DNA from: Shouchella miscanthi
GTDB lineage: Bacteria > Bacillota > Bacilli > Bacillales > Bacillaceae_D
Direction of reading: 5' to 3'
Assembly (NCBI RefSeq): GCF_007725405.1
Contig: NZ_CP042163.1
Location: 2,480,001-2,544,000 of the forward strand
Length of the DNA stretch: 64,000 bases
Part shown: piece after piece, positions 63,906-64,000 of the stretch
How positions within the stretch are numbered: the first letter of the stretch is position 1
Layout: each line of letters starts with the position of its first letter
Notes under the pieces: model-generated
What the model saw: only the letters and a program-made list of their open reading frames with translations
The model's database searches: none
Told to the model about the DNA's origin: nothing
Translations under genes and position numbers: made by a program

Positions 63906-64000
63906 TTACTTAGAATCTACTTTTGTCATTGATAAGGAAACCGTTCCTGGCCCGACATGCGCACCAATAACCGCACCGATCTCTGTTATGACCAGCGAAT
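63906..64000 (-). CDS. DegV-family fatty acid-binding protein, C-terminal fragment
   Basis: Only the last 31 codons are present; the gene runs off the right edge. The peptide SLVITEIGAVIGAHVGPGTV matches the DegV C-terminal motif (IG-x-VIG-x-H-x-GPG). DegV/FakB proteins present fatty acids to the kinase FakA, which is often encoded nearby. The paralogue cannot be named from this fragment. Confidence 0.75.
   Translation of the reverse strand, partial: SLVITEIGAVIGAHVGPGTVSLSMTKVDSK

Overview
The window is a stretch of core chromosome from a low-GC Gram-positive bacterium of the family Bacillaceae. Gene order follows the recG to rseP region of Bacillus subtilis almost gene for gene, and the promoters, strong GGAGG ribosome sites and frequent GTG/TTG starts fit that group. 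The genus cannot be fixed from sequence alone. An alkaliphilic Bacillus-type lineage such as Shouchella or Alkalihalobacillus is a guess. Nearly everything lies on the minus strand, so transcription runs from high to low coordinates. There are no tRNA, rRNA, CRISPR, phage or IS elements.

In transcription order: the end of a DegV-family gene, then sdaAB-sdaAA (serine dehydratase) and recG; fapR-plsX-fabD-fabG-acpP (fatty acid synthesis) under a promoter with a FapR operator, acpP having its own strong promoter; rncS, smc, ftsY, ylxM and ffh (RNase III, chromosome condensation, SRP targeting), with a plus-strand DUF1128 gene between rncS and smc; rpsP-khpA-ylqD-rimM-trmD-argS and rplS (ribosome and tRNA), with a divergent argS inserted before rplS; lepB-rbgA, a plus-strand TauE-type transporter, then rnhB and a short YlqG-like gene; sucC-sucD; dprA; topA; trmFO-xerC-hslV-hslU-codY.

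After the codY terminator comes the 22-kb fla/che operon (flgB to swrB): basal body rod, MS ring, C ring, type III export gate, hook, and the regulators flhF, cheB, cheC, cheD, sigD and swrB. Then follow rpsB-tsf-pyrH-frr-uppS-cdsA-dxr and the first codons of rseP.

The most unusual part is 6.7-10.7 kb. cheA and cheW are absent. CheB lacks its receiver domain. The gene in the flhG position keeps the FlhF-activating DQAxxLR head and the C-terminal FlhG-like segments but has lost the ATPase P-loop. FlhF has a changed GTPase G3 motif. Every junction is a tight translational overlap, so this looks like a settled remodelled module and not decay. Other oddities are a full-length dprA reading frame with no ATG, GTG or TTG at its N-terminus, a hairpin that covers the ribosome site of a leader ORF ahead of trmFO, a divergent ArgRS in a ribosomal operon, and a shortened ylqG with no ylqH.
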